Assembly: GCA_022376465.1 (NCBI GenBank)
Contig: JACDTU010000010.1
Coordinates: 372,001 to 436,000, forward strand
From: Cubamyces lactineus
Taxonomy: Eukaryota; Basidiomycota; Agaricomycetes; Polyporales; Polyporaceae
DNA: 64,000 nucleotides
Direction of reading: 5' to 3'
The position numbers and the translations under genes are program-made. The number at the start of each line of letters is the position of its first letter. Position 1 is the stretch's first letter. Below, one piece after another: positions 11,674-24,068 of this stretch. The notes below the pieces were generated by a model. It saw only the letters and a list, made by a program, of their open reading frames with translations, had not been told where the DNA came from and ran no database searches.

Positions 11674-14600
11674 GATAGCAACGAGAGTGGTCGTGAAGGA
11701 GTGTCGTTATGTATAGGGTGTGTGGGCAATACGCCTAGGCCGGAACTGCAAAGCGAGGGAGAAAGAGACGATGGGGGACGGCGGCGACGCGACGAGGTTT
11801 AAGTACATCGATCGCGGCGGAGGCTGACGGCGGGGCACTCGAATTCGAACATGCCAGCCGCCCCGCCCGATCGACCAGGCGGATTCGAACGTCGACGAGA
11901 GGGGCCCGACGCTGCGAGCTGATTGGGCGGGCACGATGTTGGAGTGTAGTCGATCGAGCATGGCCCGAATACCAACCACCAACCATGGTCACATCGGTCA
12001 CTTGAGGCCTTCTCATCACATGCGTCTTGCGAAGTACGCTAGTCTTGGAATCCCAAGTTCGAGCGTGCCCGACGCCGGCCGGACACCGTAAGGTCAGAAC
12101 TGCGAGTAGAAGATGTGTGCTCTCGAAGAAACTCATCAGTTATTGAAAACATACCCGTTCAGCGTAGCATGGTGCTTTCCTAACCAGAGGGGAAGTACCA
12201 TGGGGGTGCGGCGGGTTGCATGGCAATCGCTTCTGCACCATCGATATCCCGGTCAACCAGTCAGATGCGTCTGACGGACAATACGATTGTTCTTCAACTG
12301 TCCAACACGCATCTCCCGAGCAGCAGTTCCTGTCAAGATGCCGCATGTCAAGTACGGCCACGAAGCGGTCGCACCTCGCGAGCCCTTAATCGAATATTCG
12401 TTCCTAGTAAGCACGTCCTCGCGCCCGGCCGGCCGGGACCATTCCTATCACACACACACAACACGTCTGTGATGATGCATGATGCACAACGGGGCAAGCA
12501 ACAGCGACGGACCACACACCTCAAATTACTGCACTCGCATGCGGAGATAGATGAGCCATCCGAATCGCCAAACGGAGCTGAGGCCTACGCACCCGCCACA
12601 CGCACATCTATCATCACTGCTTCGTCCACATTGCTCTCCGCACCCGCCTAGAAAACATCGGCAATTGATTTGCCCTCCCGAGACAGCGCGCGCCTGGTCG
12701 CTCCCACCGTGAGCATGCGGTCACACTCTGTGCGCGCGTCGACTTGCAGAGATCCCGCACTCGAAGCTCATCGTCGGAGGCACAGGGGTATGTTATATAC
12801 GCATACGACGTACCCGGGCTCAGATGCTGCGATGCGCAGGTCCTGTCTACCGGGCTGTGGACTACCAAGTAGCCAAATCCCATGCTCGGTGCGCGGGCCG
12901 CGCTGCGGCGCGTACGTCAGTGCTGCCAATCGCAACCGGCCGAATCTGAGCAGGGGGCGACTTTGAGTGTTTGCATCGCTATGGGCGCATCATCCGCAGG
13001 CGTTTGCGTTGGTCGCAGCGAGATCGACTGTCAGTAAATGAACTGATGACTCACCCTATTAGCCTCCGCGGGGGGCGCCTGCCCTCGCCCTTCGCCGTCC
13101 GGCCGCACGGTGTGTGATACGCGAGCGCGGGCCAACTCAGCGAAGTGATTCGAGCGCGGTCGGCAATTAGGCACTCACAGCACCCCACTGACGATCGTTT
13201 TCGGCCGCGTCGGCGGAGGGCGGTGACAGCCTCTTGAGCCGTGCGCAATCTGGCAGATGCTGGGAGGGCGACCCTGGTTAGTAGGGAAAGCGTACTCGGG
13301 CAGTTAGATACTCTGGGAAGGGCCGCACAGCATGGACCTTGGGACGTGATCTCCAACGTGTATGAACGCAAGCCGGCGGAGGAGCCCCGCTCCGCCAAGC
13401 AGTCAATGTCGCCAATGTCGCCAAATCAGCCAGCCACAAATATTGACTGTGTCACGCCCTGCGCAGTGCGGTACTGGGCACGACGACCGCGGACGGCCTG
13501 GGCCCACCCGAATATGACAATGTGGCAGGGAGCGTGTCATCGGCTCGGACCTACCGCGATGCGAATTAGCTTGGGCCGCGGTGTTCGTACACGACGGGGC
13601 GTCGCGTGCACAACCACACTCTGGAAGAGTGTTTGCAGGAAACCGGGGGCCGTCTGATTCTAATCACTGCAGCGCCTGGACGCTCGCCCGATCTTGGCCC
13701 GCAAAGCTGCAGCAAAGACCCCGTCTGGGGGACAGGAATGGAAGCACCACACGTATGGCGTGCCGGCGCGATATGTGACGGTTCCTACTCAATTGACTGC
13801 GAGGGGCGCGGTATTCGCGGCCGCACTAGAGCGCCCGGATGCTCTCTAGTGCAGTCCACCGTCCGTCTCGGTATCGAGCTAAGGCTTGGCGGCCAGCAGG
13901 GAGGCGGAGCACGACCAACGTCCACGTCTACCGGTATCTGTCAATGCGCAGGCGGCGTGAGCAAAACTTCTTGCCGATATATGGGGAAAAGTAGCGCGTT
14001 ACGCATACCTCTGAGGCGCAGCCTGTGGGAGAGGTTACCGGGCGCGCAGGGTTCGGTTTTGCAACTCAGTTACCCGCAGCGAGGTACCAAATGGTGTTGT
14101 GGCGGAGCATGTACACGGGAGAGATATCTTGCCCGAATTGTGAGGTCGACCCGAAGCGAATTGCAATCAGCCTTGACGTGTACCCAAATATCGAAATGGT
14201 TAACCGAGCTGCTTGGGCGATGCGCAACGAAGGGCCCTAGCGGGACGCTCCGGTGAATTTGCTCACCGAACCTAAATCCGACGGCAACGCGTAATACGAA
14301 GGTACACCCTGGGCCGACATCCGCACAAGGAAGAGCTAAGCAGGCTCACCTCATATGCGGGCCCGCTACCAAACGGTGGCCAAGGGTACATGCCACTTGC
14401 GAAAATTCGGCGTCGCCGACGTACCCGTCCGATTCGCCGCTGAACCACTATGAAGGATGGTATGGTTGAGGTGGCGTATGATGCATATCACGCACAATAT
14501 ATCGCTAGGCCGATGCATGTCGGACGAGCATCTCTCTGACCGCGGCGACGGGCCCCAAGCAGGGTGGGATGACCGTCTAGATGAGGGGTTTCAGCTCCTA

Positions 14601-15007
14601 GCACGTTGCGCAGCCATCCATGGTAAACGATGACCTCCGGTGTGACTGCTTGGAGATAACACCGGGTTCGACAGAAGGCAAGAAGACGGGCCCCTTGAGG
14701 AATATGACTGAAGGCAGTTTGAAATGGCCCCGAGAAGGCGATCGTCCCGCGTTCTATCAGAACGACAAACTCACAGTTTGAGATACCAGCGCGCCAGCCG
14801 AGCCACGCCGCCCAGAGACCGTCCTTGCACCGATGCAGTATGGTGTCGTATGAGCGAGGCGCCATGGCGAAACAATCACTGACTCGCAGTGTGCGCGCGC
14901 CTGGGTCGAAATCGAGCGAGCTCAAAATGGCCTCGTCAGCAGCCGAATCGGAGGCATGTGGAAGACATTTGAGTTGCGAAGTGGCTGCTGCCGTGACAGA
15001 TCAGAGC
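11674..15007. other. Gene-poor stretch with unassigned open frames
   Basis: About 3.3 kb in which I cannot support a gene. Two fragments look more protein-like than the rest. One is on the plus strand ending at 14240 and contains YQMVLWRSMYTGEISCPNC. The other is on the minus strand at 14488-14925. Neither connects to convincing neighbouring exons. They may be remnants of a decayed gene or element, or a lineage-specific gene. Confidence 0.35.
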
Positions 15008-15838
15008 CTAATACTCGTGCACAACTTGGCGAGGCTGGGCCGTCTTGAACGCTATGAATCGACGACACATGTAAGCACATCTTCAGACGCTCAATGGGGC
15101 ATACGAATGACTCCCTTGTGCGGACTCGGAACGCCTTCTGTGGCTGCATGCTTACCATGCAACGGTACAGAAGCTTGCTGTTTGGGCTCGGGTTGCTGTA
15201 CGAGGCAGGCAGTCGAATCATCATCACGGGTCCGAGGCAACAGAGTCAGAAGAGGATCGGACCGGGAATACCACCGGGCATATCGTCGTGCTGGATTCGG
15301 ATATGAATTGTGGTGATCGCACGCGTAAGCGAGCGCTGTAGGCGGCTGTGATTCGGGAGAATCGCTGGGTGAGCTTGAAACTGATGGCGTGCCTTCGGCG
15401 AGAGCGTCTTGAAATCTGGAAGCATACAGGGCGACCGAGCGGCTGGATGAACTCTGTCAGGAAGAGCTTGCGCAAATGGAGTGCCTGTCAGATACAGGGG
15501 AGAGGGCCTCCGGGCTTGGTGGACGAGGGCAGGTATAAACGGACATGCACTGCCATCCCACGGACGCCGTGCAGCCACGCGTACAGACGGCCGTATACCG
15601 CAACTGGAGGTACTTAGAAACGTCCAATTTGACCACAAATCAAATACCCGATGGTGTATTTCAGACATGCGGGAGGTGGGCTCGGCACGCCGGGATAAGA
15701 GTCTGTCAATGATGCGCAGGACGCAGCGTGAGCGGTAGACGGGTTGGATGACGTGTGGCGGGAGGAGGAGGCGTGTGCGAGGACAGCAACGTTGACGAGG
15801 GCGACGGACGGACTGCGGGGAGACGGAGAGCGAGACAT
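15008..15838 (-). CDS. Uncertain spliced hypothetical gene
   Basis: No family recognised. Three exon-like pieces on the minus strand suggest a gene. One piece begins at the ATG at 15836-15838 (MSRSPSPRSPSVALV) and has a possible donor near the GG|GTATTT at about 15655. A second open piece, rich in Ser, Pro and Arg, ends at a good donor (G|GTAAGC) at 15156. A third piece, 15008-15051, follows an acceptor (CATAG) in matching phase and ends in VVHEY-stop. The middle (about 15430-15650) is open in several frames and I could not resolve its introns. The gene would be divergent from the bZIP gene. Treat the boundaries as provisional. Confidence 0.3.
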
Positions 15839-16388
15839 CGTGAGACCGAGGGTGCAGATCGCGTCGTCAAATTCGAGGGAATGTTTGATTGGGCGCAAGA
15901 GATATATAATATGAAGAGCTGAATTGATGGAGGGGGCCGGAAATAGTATGGCGACGGAGGGAGGTCGTGGTGGCGGATGGTGATAGTCGGATGATCAGAC
16001 GAGAGATAGAGGACGGCGGAGCACAGCATCAGCGCACAGCGAAGGCCGAGCAGGAGAGGAGAGGATTCGAAAACGCCGCCCATGCTGATGGCAGCTCCAG
16101 TCCAATCCAACACGCAACTGCGCATACGACTGTCACGGACGTGCATTCGGACTCTCTCTCGGACCCAAACATATTTCCTTTGTCAATGTCTTAGACGCCC
16201 TCAGTCAAATACAGTTCCTGCCCTCTCGCCGACGCCCCTCAAATCCCCTTCCCTCCTGCCTCGTCCTGTCTCACCCCTGCCCTCCGCTCTCCCGCTACCA
16301 CCTCCGCTACCAGTCGCCAACCGTACACCGCTACCACCACCACACGCCTACACAGACCACCACCGACTGCGTTCTGGTAATACCCAAC
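15839..16388. promoter_or_regulatory. Upstream region of the bZIP gene
   Basis: This 550-base stretch lies upstream of the bZIP start codon. If the uncertain minus-strand gene is real, it is a shared divergent promoter. The last 200 bases are pyrimidine-rich on the plus strand, common just upstream of fungal start codons. No specific binding site was identified. Confidence 0.4.
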
Positions 16389-17270
16389 ATGACCCGTGGT
16401 CGCAGAAAGGACATGACCATACCTCCCTCCCGCGCGCTCCTCCAGCAGCGTGACTATCGCGCGCGAAAGGCGCAGTACCTCGCGGACCTCGAAGTCCGCG
16501 TCAAGAAAGCAGAGGAAGAGAACGCCCTCCTACGCCAGGAGGTTGAGTCTCTCCAAGCCAAGCTCAAGGCGGTCCCTCCGCCGACGCAGTCCCCATATGG
16601 GCCCGAAGTGGTACGTGTGTGCTAATCCTACTGCCAGAGCGCGCAAGTGGCTGACATATCTCCGTCTCAGGCCGCAGCGTCCTCAGACCTCATGCACCAC
16701 CTCGCAGTCGCCTCAGCCTCCATCACCCGCTTCCAGCAGCTCGCATTCTACCCTGGGCCGTCTGGATCCGGTCCGGGCCATCATGTCAACCGCACACCAA
16801 TCACCCTCGCCACTCCCACCTACACACCCTCTCCCGTCGCCCCGCCACACTCTCACAAGCTGAGCGTTTCGCCACGAATCGAGCTCCCGCCTCTCGTAAC
16901 GCCCGATCGGCCACCCTCCGATCGCGACCGCCCGCCATACCGCGAGACGCTCCCGTCAGTTTACCCGCATCGTTCCTTGTCGCAGGCCGTTCTCGGGCCA
17001 GCACCACAACCACATCCCGCGCCCAGATATCCCGGTCCCAAGGACCCCGACTGCTGCGGAGGTTACATGGACTGCCGCGACCTCGTGGAGGAGGAAGACG
17101 AGGACGACGATATGGATGACGAGCGGTCAGCGGGCGGCCGTTCTGTCTCGCGGTCAAGCTTTGCACAGCGTATGTCTGACGTGAGATCCACCACGTCTTC
17201 GTCAGGCCCGGAAGACGGCCTAAGCTCGCATGCGGTCGGAGCGAGACGAATGTCGCTGCCTTCGGTTTGA
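16389..17270 (+). CDS. bZIP transcription factor with short Cys motif
   Basis: DNA-binding regulator of 273 residues in two exons (16389-16610 and 16671-17270). Residues 1-40 form the basic region (RGRRKDMTIPPSRALLQQRD, then YRARKAQYLADLE). A leucine zipper-like heptad segment rich in Glu and Leu follows, up to about residue 65. The rest is a long Pro/Ser-rich region, a short cysteine cluster DCCGGYMDC, and an acidic run. The basic region matches the RGRKK..PP(S/N)RAR type common in basidiomycetes. The cysteine cluster is reminiscent of metal- or redox-responsive bZIPs such as HapX/Yap1, but it is not the same motif, so the regulon cannot be assigned. Confidence 0.85.
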
Positions 17271-17796
17271 TGCTGGCGTCCGCGGATGATGTTCACGAGT
17301 TACATGATGGTCAGTGATTCTCGACGTCAGAAGTTCCCCTTGTACCGATCTGACTGGGTCGTCTATAGGATGCTTACATGGTACATGGTTCCTAACCCCG
17401 ACCATCGGACATTGTCACACTTCTTTTTTGCCTACGCTCCATATACAATGCGATCGTGCTACGCTACCCTATATATCCCACGCTCAGCTATGATGTATCG
17501 CCTAATCACCGATGTATAACACCACCCACTATACGATGATATCCGGACGTTGCCTTGCATCGGACAGTACCTACTGCTGACTGCGTGCCTCTCGTGACGT
17601 TGACATTGACAAGTTTGACCAGCGCGAAGTGCGAAGTGCACAATTGACTGATACGTTCCTTGTTTCTTGATTGTTGATCATGGCAATCAGTGATTGTTCA
17701 TACCAGTATACATGGGCGCTGTTTCTGCTGTCAATATGGAGCAACGGTCTCGCGTTCGAAGCTCGTACTGACGACTATATCACCGTGCGGACGGGT
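17271..17796. other. Intergenic between convergent bZIP gene and acidic-protein gene
   Basis: Contains 3' flanks of two convergent genes. No coding or structural RNA signal was seen. Confidence 0.5.
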
Positions 17797-18946
17797 TTAG
17801 CTCACCGGCCTCACGGCCTCTTCTAGGTTCCGAACTCTCTCCTCGTAATCCCACCGGTCGAGCCCGCCGAAATCAATAGACATGGCCCCTGACGCCAAAT
17901 TCACCTGCAACTCGCAGATGTGGCTCACACGGGCGCGCCAGCTGTCAGCACTGGAAATACACACGGGCGAACCGCGGCCTTCAGCAAACGAGTCCCAACC
18001 GAACGCGATAGCAGCAAAGATAGGACCACTGACGTTGCCGTGCCGTACATCGCAGCACTCTTCTGGCTCACGAGCCGCACGCACTGGTCCTGGTTCGACT
18101 TTGCGTCGTATATCCAGACCGTCTTGCCCGAATAAACCTCCTGCCACCCGTCGTGGTCGACTAGGCGACTCGGCGGCCGCACGCGCTTCGTACCCGCAGG
18201 CGGCGCGGGCGCGCGCCGCACATCGACATCGTTTAGAAGCCGCAGCGCGGCCAAGTTGGAGATGCCTGCGAACTTTGCACGTTCGGCAGGTGGTGCGTTG
18301 ATGACGAAAAATATAGGTGCGGCGTCGTCGCCGTCGTCCGCGTCTGCGTCTTCATCTTCCATCGCCGTGTCGCCCTCCGCATCGGTCGAGGATGATGCTG
18401 CGCCTTGGGCGGCGAATGAAGCCTCACCGTCCATGTCGGCGTCTGCGCCTTCAGGTGCGGCGTCTGAGGCGAACTCCAATTCTGCATCCTGCAGCTTTGC
18501 GTAGAAAGATTGCCAGGCCTCTTCATCGGAATAGTCCGTTCGCAGAAGGATACCGACTCCTGGAGCATCGTCTGATATGTCATCGGAGGGATCCTCGTCG
18601 GTATTGAAGTCCGCATCCTCGAGGCTCTCAGCCGTAAGCGGATTTTGACTGATCTGCGGAAAAGATCCATTCGAGTTCAATTGTCATGAGCGATCGACTC
18701 CTCCCTACTTTCGAAATGAGTTCAAGGGTGCTCACCGATGTCAGGTACGCCGCCTTTTGCTCAGGTGACAGACTCCAGAACATATCAGCGACTCTGAGAC
18801 GCCATTTTCGCCTCCCTTCGCCTGGATAACGCGTCTTGACCGCGCCATAGTGTTCCTGTCGGGCGCGATCAGTCCGTCGACTGCCGCGTCGCGACAGGAC
18901 TCGGATGGCTGCTGACCGCCAAGAAGTGTGCCAGAGAAGGCTCCAT
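17797..18946 (-). CDS. Acidic protein of unknown function, possibly HMG-box-like N-terminus
   Basis: Model of 307 residues: complement of 17797-17950, 18034-18653, 18736-18855 and 18917-18946. Intron phases all agree; the donor of the last intron is GTCAGT. The N-terminal part contains KWRLRVADMFWSLSPEQKAA, which resembles the second and third helices of HMG boxes. The middle is very acidic (Asp/Glu/Ala). The C-terminal part (GILLRTDYSDEEAW, IFFVINAP, VWIYDAKSNQD, GLDRWDYEERV) looks like a compact domain that recalls the DUF6924 type of fungal and actinobacterial proteins. The start is uncertain: coding potential continues upstream of 18946, so an additional 5' exon carrying the rest of an HMG box is possible. 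No function can be claimed. Confidence 0.6.
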
Positions 18947-19586
18947 AGCTTTGTGCGACGCGTTGATAGCAATGTTCTCGCGGAACCCAGGCTAGTGTCG
19001 CAGATCGTGAGCAGGCAGAAAGTTTTGAACGCGAAGAAGCCCGCGGGCAGATGGAGAGAGTGAAGTCAGAGTCTCAGCAGGGCTCAACGGCCCTTGGCGC
19101 TTTCCGCGCGTCTTTCCCGGCGGGTCACATTCCAGGGTCACGAGCCCACACGCCTGTCCGTTTATGGCAGTCGCAGTAGTTTATCACTTTCCGGGGCACC
19201 ACCTCCATCGAGCATTCCGCTACATACGCTCTCTTTGCCGACGGGATTGCGTTCTCGCGCTAGGCGGGACAGCGGCGCCGCAGGAGACTGTCCGCGTACG
19301 CCATGGGGGCGACGCCACGTACGACGCCCAGCGCGTCTTCTCCGCGTACAGCACCTCTGTTCTCATATTCAACGGCCCTGGGGTAGTGCGGGGGAGCCGT
19401 GCCTACACTGATCCCGCCGGACCGTGTTCTCAATCTCAGATCACGCGGGGCGAGCTGGCCCACTCTCCCATCATTGCGCAGGTTTCGAGGGTGGGGCCCC
19501 AGACGCGGTATATAGCCCAACTTTGAGCCAAACGGCTTATCGTGCCTTGCCCACGACCTGCTCAGTCGCCTCTGGAAACTGCTACG
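18947..19586. promoter_or_regulatory. Divergent intergenic region upstream of the transporter gene
   Basis: This 640-base stretch separates two divergent start codons. It may include a missed 5' exon of the minus-strand acidic-protein gene near 18950-19060. No transcription-factor site was identified. Confidence 0.4.
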
Positions 19587-21718
19587 ATGAGTTCTGGAGT
19601 GACCGGTATGTCGCCTTCGCCACTTGTACTTCCATCCCGCAACATTCAACCCGCCATCATGTCTCAACAGGTGACAGCCTTTCCCGCAAACAGTGGGCGT
19701 TTGCCTTCTCCCTGGTGACATCTCTGTTCTTCACATGGGGGTTCGCATATGGGGTATGTGGTGAAGAACATGGTCTGGGCGAAGTTCTCTTCTGACGTTT
19801 GCTTCCGACAGCTGCTTGACGTCCTCAATGCCCACTTCCAAGAGATCTTCGATATTGGTAAGACCAAGAGTACGCTCCTACAGTTAGCCTACTTTGTCAG
19901 TACGCTTTCCATACCTGCATGGCTACGCATTGACCTCTCCCTCGAACAGGGGGCGTACCTCGTATATGCGCCCATAGCCAGCTTGTTTGTGAGTCTTGCA
20001 CTTTCAAAACGTCGATTGCATCGATCTTGACACGCGTCTACCGTAAGATGGAGAGATATGGGTACAAGGTGAGCTGCGATCACGCTTATGGTCGGGAAAA
20101 CGTCTGCTTATCCGACGTCGTCTATGTCAGAAAGGCATCCACATGGGCCTCACATTGTATTCGCTCGGTAAGTCCCATGCCCATACCACCCACGTCCAAG
20201 TCTCCCATCACTCACCTTGGATAAGGTGCCATATTCTTCTGGCCTTCTGCCGTGTATCGTGCCTACGGCGGCTTTGTGGGGTGCACATTCGTCATCGGTG
20301 CGTTCTCGTAGAACCCTCTAGTTTCGGCGGCCGGCCCTGAGTGTCCGTATCAGGTTGCGGCTTGTCCTGTCTTGAGGTGGCTGCCAACTCTTACATCTCC
20401 GTGCTGGGAAGCCCCAAGTATGCTGCGGCACGTTTGAACTTTAGCCAAGGCTTCCAAGGGGTGGCCTCGTTCGCCGGTCCTATGATTGCGTCCCGATGGT
20501 TCTTCCAGGGCAAGAACGCCACATCGCTTGACACCGTCCAATGGTGAGCCTTTCCCTCGCCAGACCAATACGTACCGCATTGACATTGACCGCGCACGCA
20601 GGGTCTATCTCGCTGTTGCCGGTCTCGGCTTAGTGCTCAACATCTTGTTCTAGTATGTGGATTACACCTATCTGCCCGATTCCGTGCCTCACTGACCATT
20701 GACAAGCTTCTGCAAGCTGCCCGAGATCACGCAGGATGCGCTTGCAGAGGAGATGCATGAAGTCGGCTTAACGAATGACAAGGACCCGTTCTGGAAGCAG
20801 TACCGCTGCATTTTCGGCTGGGTTGCCCAGACTGCATACGTGGGCGCACAGGTGGCAGTTGCATCGCTTGCGGTCAACTTCCTCGCCGAACAGGGCGTCG
20901 GCATTGACAAGCCGCTGGCGAGTCAACTGTTTTCGTATTGCCAGATTACCTTCACCGTCGGCCGGTGAGTTGCATCGCCAGTGTGACCTCGAATAGGCGT
21001 CTCACGGAATGCGATGCTGTAGCTTTGTGGGCGTCGTCCTTCTAAACTGGGTCGACCCTGCACTTCTGTTAAGCTTATACGCGATTGCGTGCTGTGCCTT
21101 TTCGCTTGGTGTCACATACGGCCCAGGGCTATCTGGAGTGGGCTGCTTGTTCGCCCTGTTCTTCTTCGAGTCCATCTGTTATCCGGTATGTCCTTGACGC
21201 CTCCTACAAGTATGAGGATAGAAGATGTTGATGCGCGCCAACCATCAGGTCATCTTCACGCTCGGCACGAAGAACCTGGGCAGACACACCAAGCGAGGCT
21301 CCGGCCTGATCGTCATGGTATGTCTGATACCGGACCTGCCGGACGCCATAGAGTTGAGTTCTGACAATCTCTTGCAGGGCGTCGGAGGCGGTGCTTGGTT
21401 CCCGCCCGCTGCAGGCCATATCGCCGACACGGACACGACCGCACACTCGTATATCGTACCTTTCGCGGGCTACGTGGCGATGGCCATTTACGCGATGTAC
21501 GTCATGATGTGTAGAGCGATGTCTCCTCGTTCGACCACTCACCCGGCGTTTTCGTCGACAGCGGTATTACTATCGACCAAGCTCGGAAAGGTGGCTTCCG
21601 GTTCCGCACAATCGACGAAATTGCGCAGAAGCGAGCCCAGATGGAACAGGAGAACAAGGATGGCTCCGACTCCGACATTGACAAGAAGGGAAGCGAGGAG
21701 TTCATTGAATCGGCTTGA
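19587..21718 (+). CDS. Major facilitator superfamily permease, fucose-permease (FHS) type
   Basis: Twelve-helix sugar- or solute-proton symporter of 453 residues in 14 exons: 19587-19605, 19671-19753, 19812-19895, 19950-19988, 20048-20068, 20131-20167, 20226-20297, 20354-20543, 20602-20652, 20707-20964, 21023-21185, 21249-21317, 21378-21496 and 21562-21718. The start at 19587 is fixed by phase: a 19-nt first exon joins to RKQWAFAFSLVTSLFFTWGF. FHS marks are TWGFAYGLLDVLNAHFQ in helix 1, ERYGYKKGIHMGL in the helix 2-3 loop, and SCLEVAANSYI. The tail is charged and cytosolic. Substrate is unknown; L-fucose, glucose and other hexoses are transported by relatives. The next gene, convergent and 306 bases away, is a nucleoside hydrolase. 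Confidence 0.92.
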
Positions 21719-22024
21719 CGAGACGATTCCATCTTTGCTATTGCATCCACATTCGACGTCTGCTACGATTTCTTGTAGTCTATACCGGTACTTACCTATC
21801 ACCCTGGTTAGACGGGCATGTCATTCAACTTGTATTACTACGCATGTAACGAATCCGCCACGCACCAATTTGTCTTCCTTATCTACTCCCCCCGCGCCCA
21901 CGAAGCCTGATCTTCGGAATGACATTAGCACCGGAAAGGCTCACAGTCCACATTCAATCCCCCCCCCCCCACACACACACGTCTTCTGACCAACTCCAGT
22001 CCGACCACATCGGCCATGCCGTTG
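21719..22024. repeat. Short convergent spacer with poly-C/CA tract
   Basis: The spacer between the permease and nucleoside hydrolase stop codons. At 21959-21981 it holds twelve consecutive C followed by five AC repeats, a slippage-prone microsatellite. No terminator motif beyond this was seen. Confidence 0.6.
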
Positions 22025-23745
22025 TTAAGCTTTGACACCCCACACCCGCTCAAGAAGCATCTTTACTAGTGCCGCAGAGCCCGGCGTTTGCGTTACGCAA
22101 GGGACACCCCCTTTGTGGCTAACAGAAAGCTGTCCCTCGATGATGGGTGGACTCTCGACTTCGACCGGGGCCGGAACCGCTGTCGACTCATACGCTCCTG
22201 CATGCTGGAAGTGGTGCCGCTCGAGTTCAGCCTGAACTTCAGCGCGGTTTGCGCCGGGTGCGTAGGCACCTTGGTCGTCCCGCCTGTCAACTACGCACAT
22301 ACCACGCGTCAACTCGCCTGTGCTGTGGTTTGTGTAGACGCCAACGAGTCAGTTAGGCACTCAATGGCGTGTCATGAATCCGTCCGCAGGAGCCGCACCG
22401 TTCTATATCGAACTTTCTCTTCGTCGCCTTCCATCCGTGCTGCAGTGTAGGCAGTGCATCCTCGTGTTCGTCCTTGACTGGCGGGTTCTCAATCGCGCAC
22501 CACACCGCGGCGATGTCGTGCAGCTCCATTGCGTCTTTGCCAAAGTCGACCATAATTTCCCGCGTGCGCTCGAGGAAGGCACTCGTGAAGTGCACGAGGG
22601 GTGTCTTCTCTTCTAAGCGTGACGGCGCCGCGGTGGACTTGAAAGCGGGGTCTACGGTAGCTTGATAATACGGGAACGACAGCTCGTGAGGCGTGGTAAT
22701 GTCGAGTGGCAGGAGAATGAAGCGTTCTAATGGGATGCCGTGTCCGGGGTCGCTGGGTACAAGCAATTCTTTGACTGCGTAGGGATCAGCAAAGAAATTG
22801 ACTGAGATAACGTGGTGGTCAGACAAGTATGCTGTCTATCGTCGGGGTATTGCTCACATTCTGCGACAGGACTAGTGTTCCCGGGCACGTCCAATGCGCC
22901 CCCCATGCAGACAACACGCCCGATGCGAGAGCGCACAGCATCTCGATCGAGGCGCATCATCTTGGCCAAATTCGTGAGAGGCCCGAGAGCAAGATATGAG
23001 ATCGACCTCTCCGGCTCTGACTTGATCAAGTCCAGGGCGACTTCCACCCCGGGTCGCTGTGTCAAGAGCAATTGCGGGTGACTGGAGGGACGCTCGTCGT
23101 CAACATTGAGATCCGGGTGTCGACTCGTGATATCCCCCAGTCCATCCCTGTATCTGATGTCAGCACATGAAGCTCATACGCTCGGTAGTGCTCACCTCCC
23201 GTGGAAGTATTGCGCGCTATGCAACTCCCCCTCTAATGGGCCATCTTCACCTAGCGCAAGGATCGTCTTCCTCCTTGGCGCCAAAGCAGGGAAGCGTGAT
23301 GCATCCTCTGGAATTCGCTCTACGTGCCGCGCGAGTGCTTGATAGATTTTGAGTATATTGACACTGTCGCATGCAGTTTAAGCAAGGTACAGTGTTGGTA
23401 GACGAACTCGTGCAAACTGACAACGAAGATCTCGCATCCGTATTCCCTGGCGTACGATTGAGCATCCGGTAACGTGGACAGTATTCGGATTTGGACTATA
23501 CCGAAAGAGATGACGATTGCGAGGACTTCGAGCTCCGGAGAGGCCAGAGCAAGCAACCTAAACGACTCTACGGTGACAACTACTATATGCATGTAAATCA
23601 GATGACTCACAAGGCCAATGTATCGTCTACTCCAGGATCGGTGTCGACTAGATGTACACACACATCAAATGTAGCGCGACAGAATTTCACAAATTCGTTG
23701 ATAATGCGTACTGATTACCGGGACGGGAGACTTGTTGGTGGACAT
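22025..23745 (-). CDS. Nucleoside hydrolase (inosine-uridine preferring family)
   Basis: Hydrolyses the N-glycosidic bond of nucleosides to base and ribose, in purine/pyrimidine salvage. The model has 436 residues in eight exons: complement of 22025-22322, 22399-22801, 22858-23147, 23196-23363, 23422-23446, 23502-23557, 23611-23647 and 23712-23745. The start is MSTNKSPVPVIIDTDPGVDD, carrying the Ca-binding DTDPGxDD signature at residues 13-20. SFGNTDARSS, GPLTNLAKM, GGALDVPGN, FNFFADPYAV and the active-site LHDIAAVW follow. The 25-nt exon at 23422-23446 encodes the end of SFGNTDARSS and is required for frame. The length exceeds bacterial enzymes (about 310) because of a C-terminal extension. 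Base specificity is not predictable. Confidence 0.93.
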
Positions 23746-24068
23746 CCTTGAAAGTCCCACGTTTGCTATTCGCCGAGCAGTGAGCACGTCAGGGAGCTAA
23801 CGGAGTGCGACGGTAAGAGCGAAACTGCAACAAGATGCCACTTACCTTAGCTTATCATGATAAGCAGATGGCGGCAACACGTGAAGCAACGTGCCAGACA
23901 AGCTCAAGGTGTGGACGATGGAAGAGAGCACAGTGGCGTACACGGCCCGGATATATTGCGAACTGCTGAGACAGACTACAGCTACATTACTTCAATAATT
24001 ACGCGCACCGGATATACAGTCCTACAGTAGACCTCCTATGTCCAACGAACATGCATGGAGATAGTGTA

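Noticed and set aside
12466..12581. TGATGA ... CTGA spacing considered as another C/D snoRNA
   Set aside because: The span is long, there are no internal C'/D' boxes, and no guide was recognised next to the putative D box.
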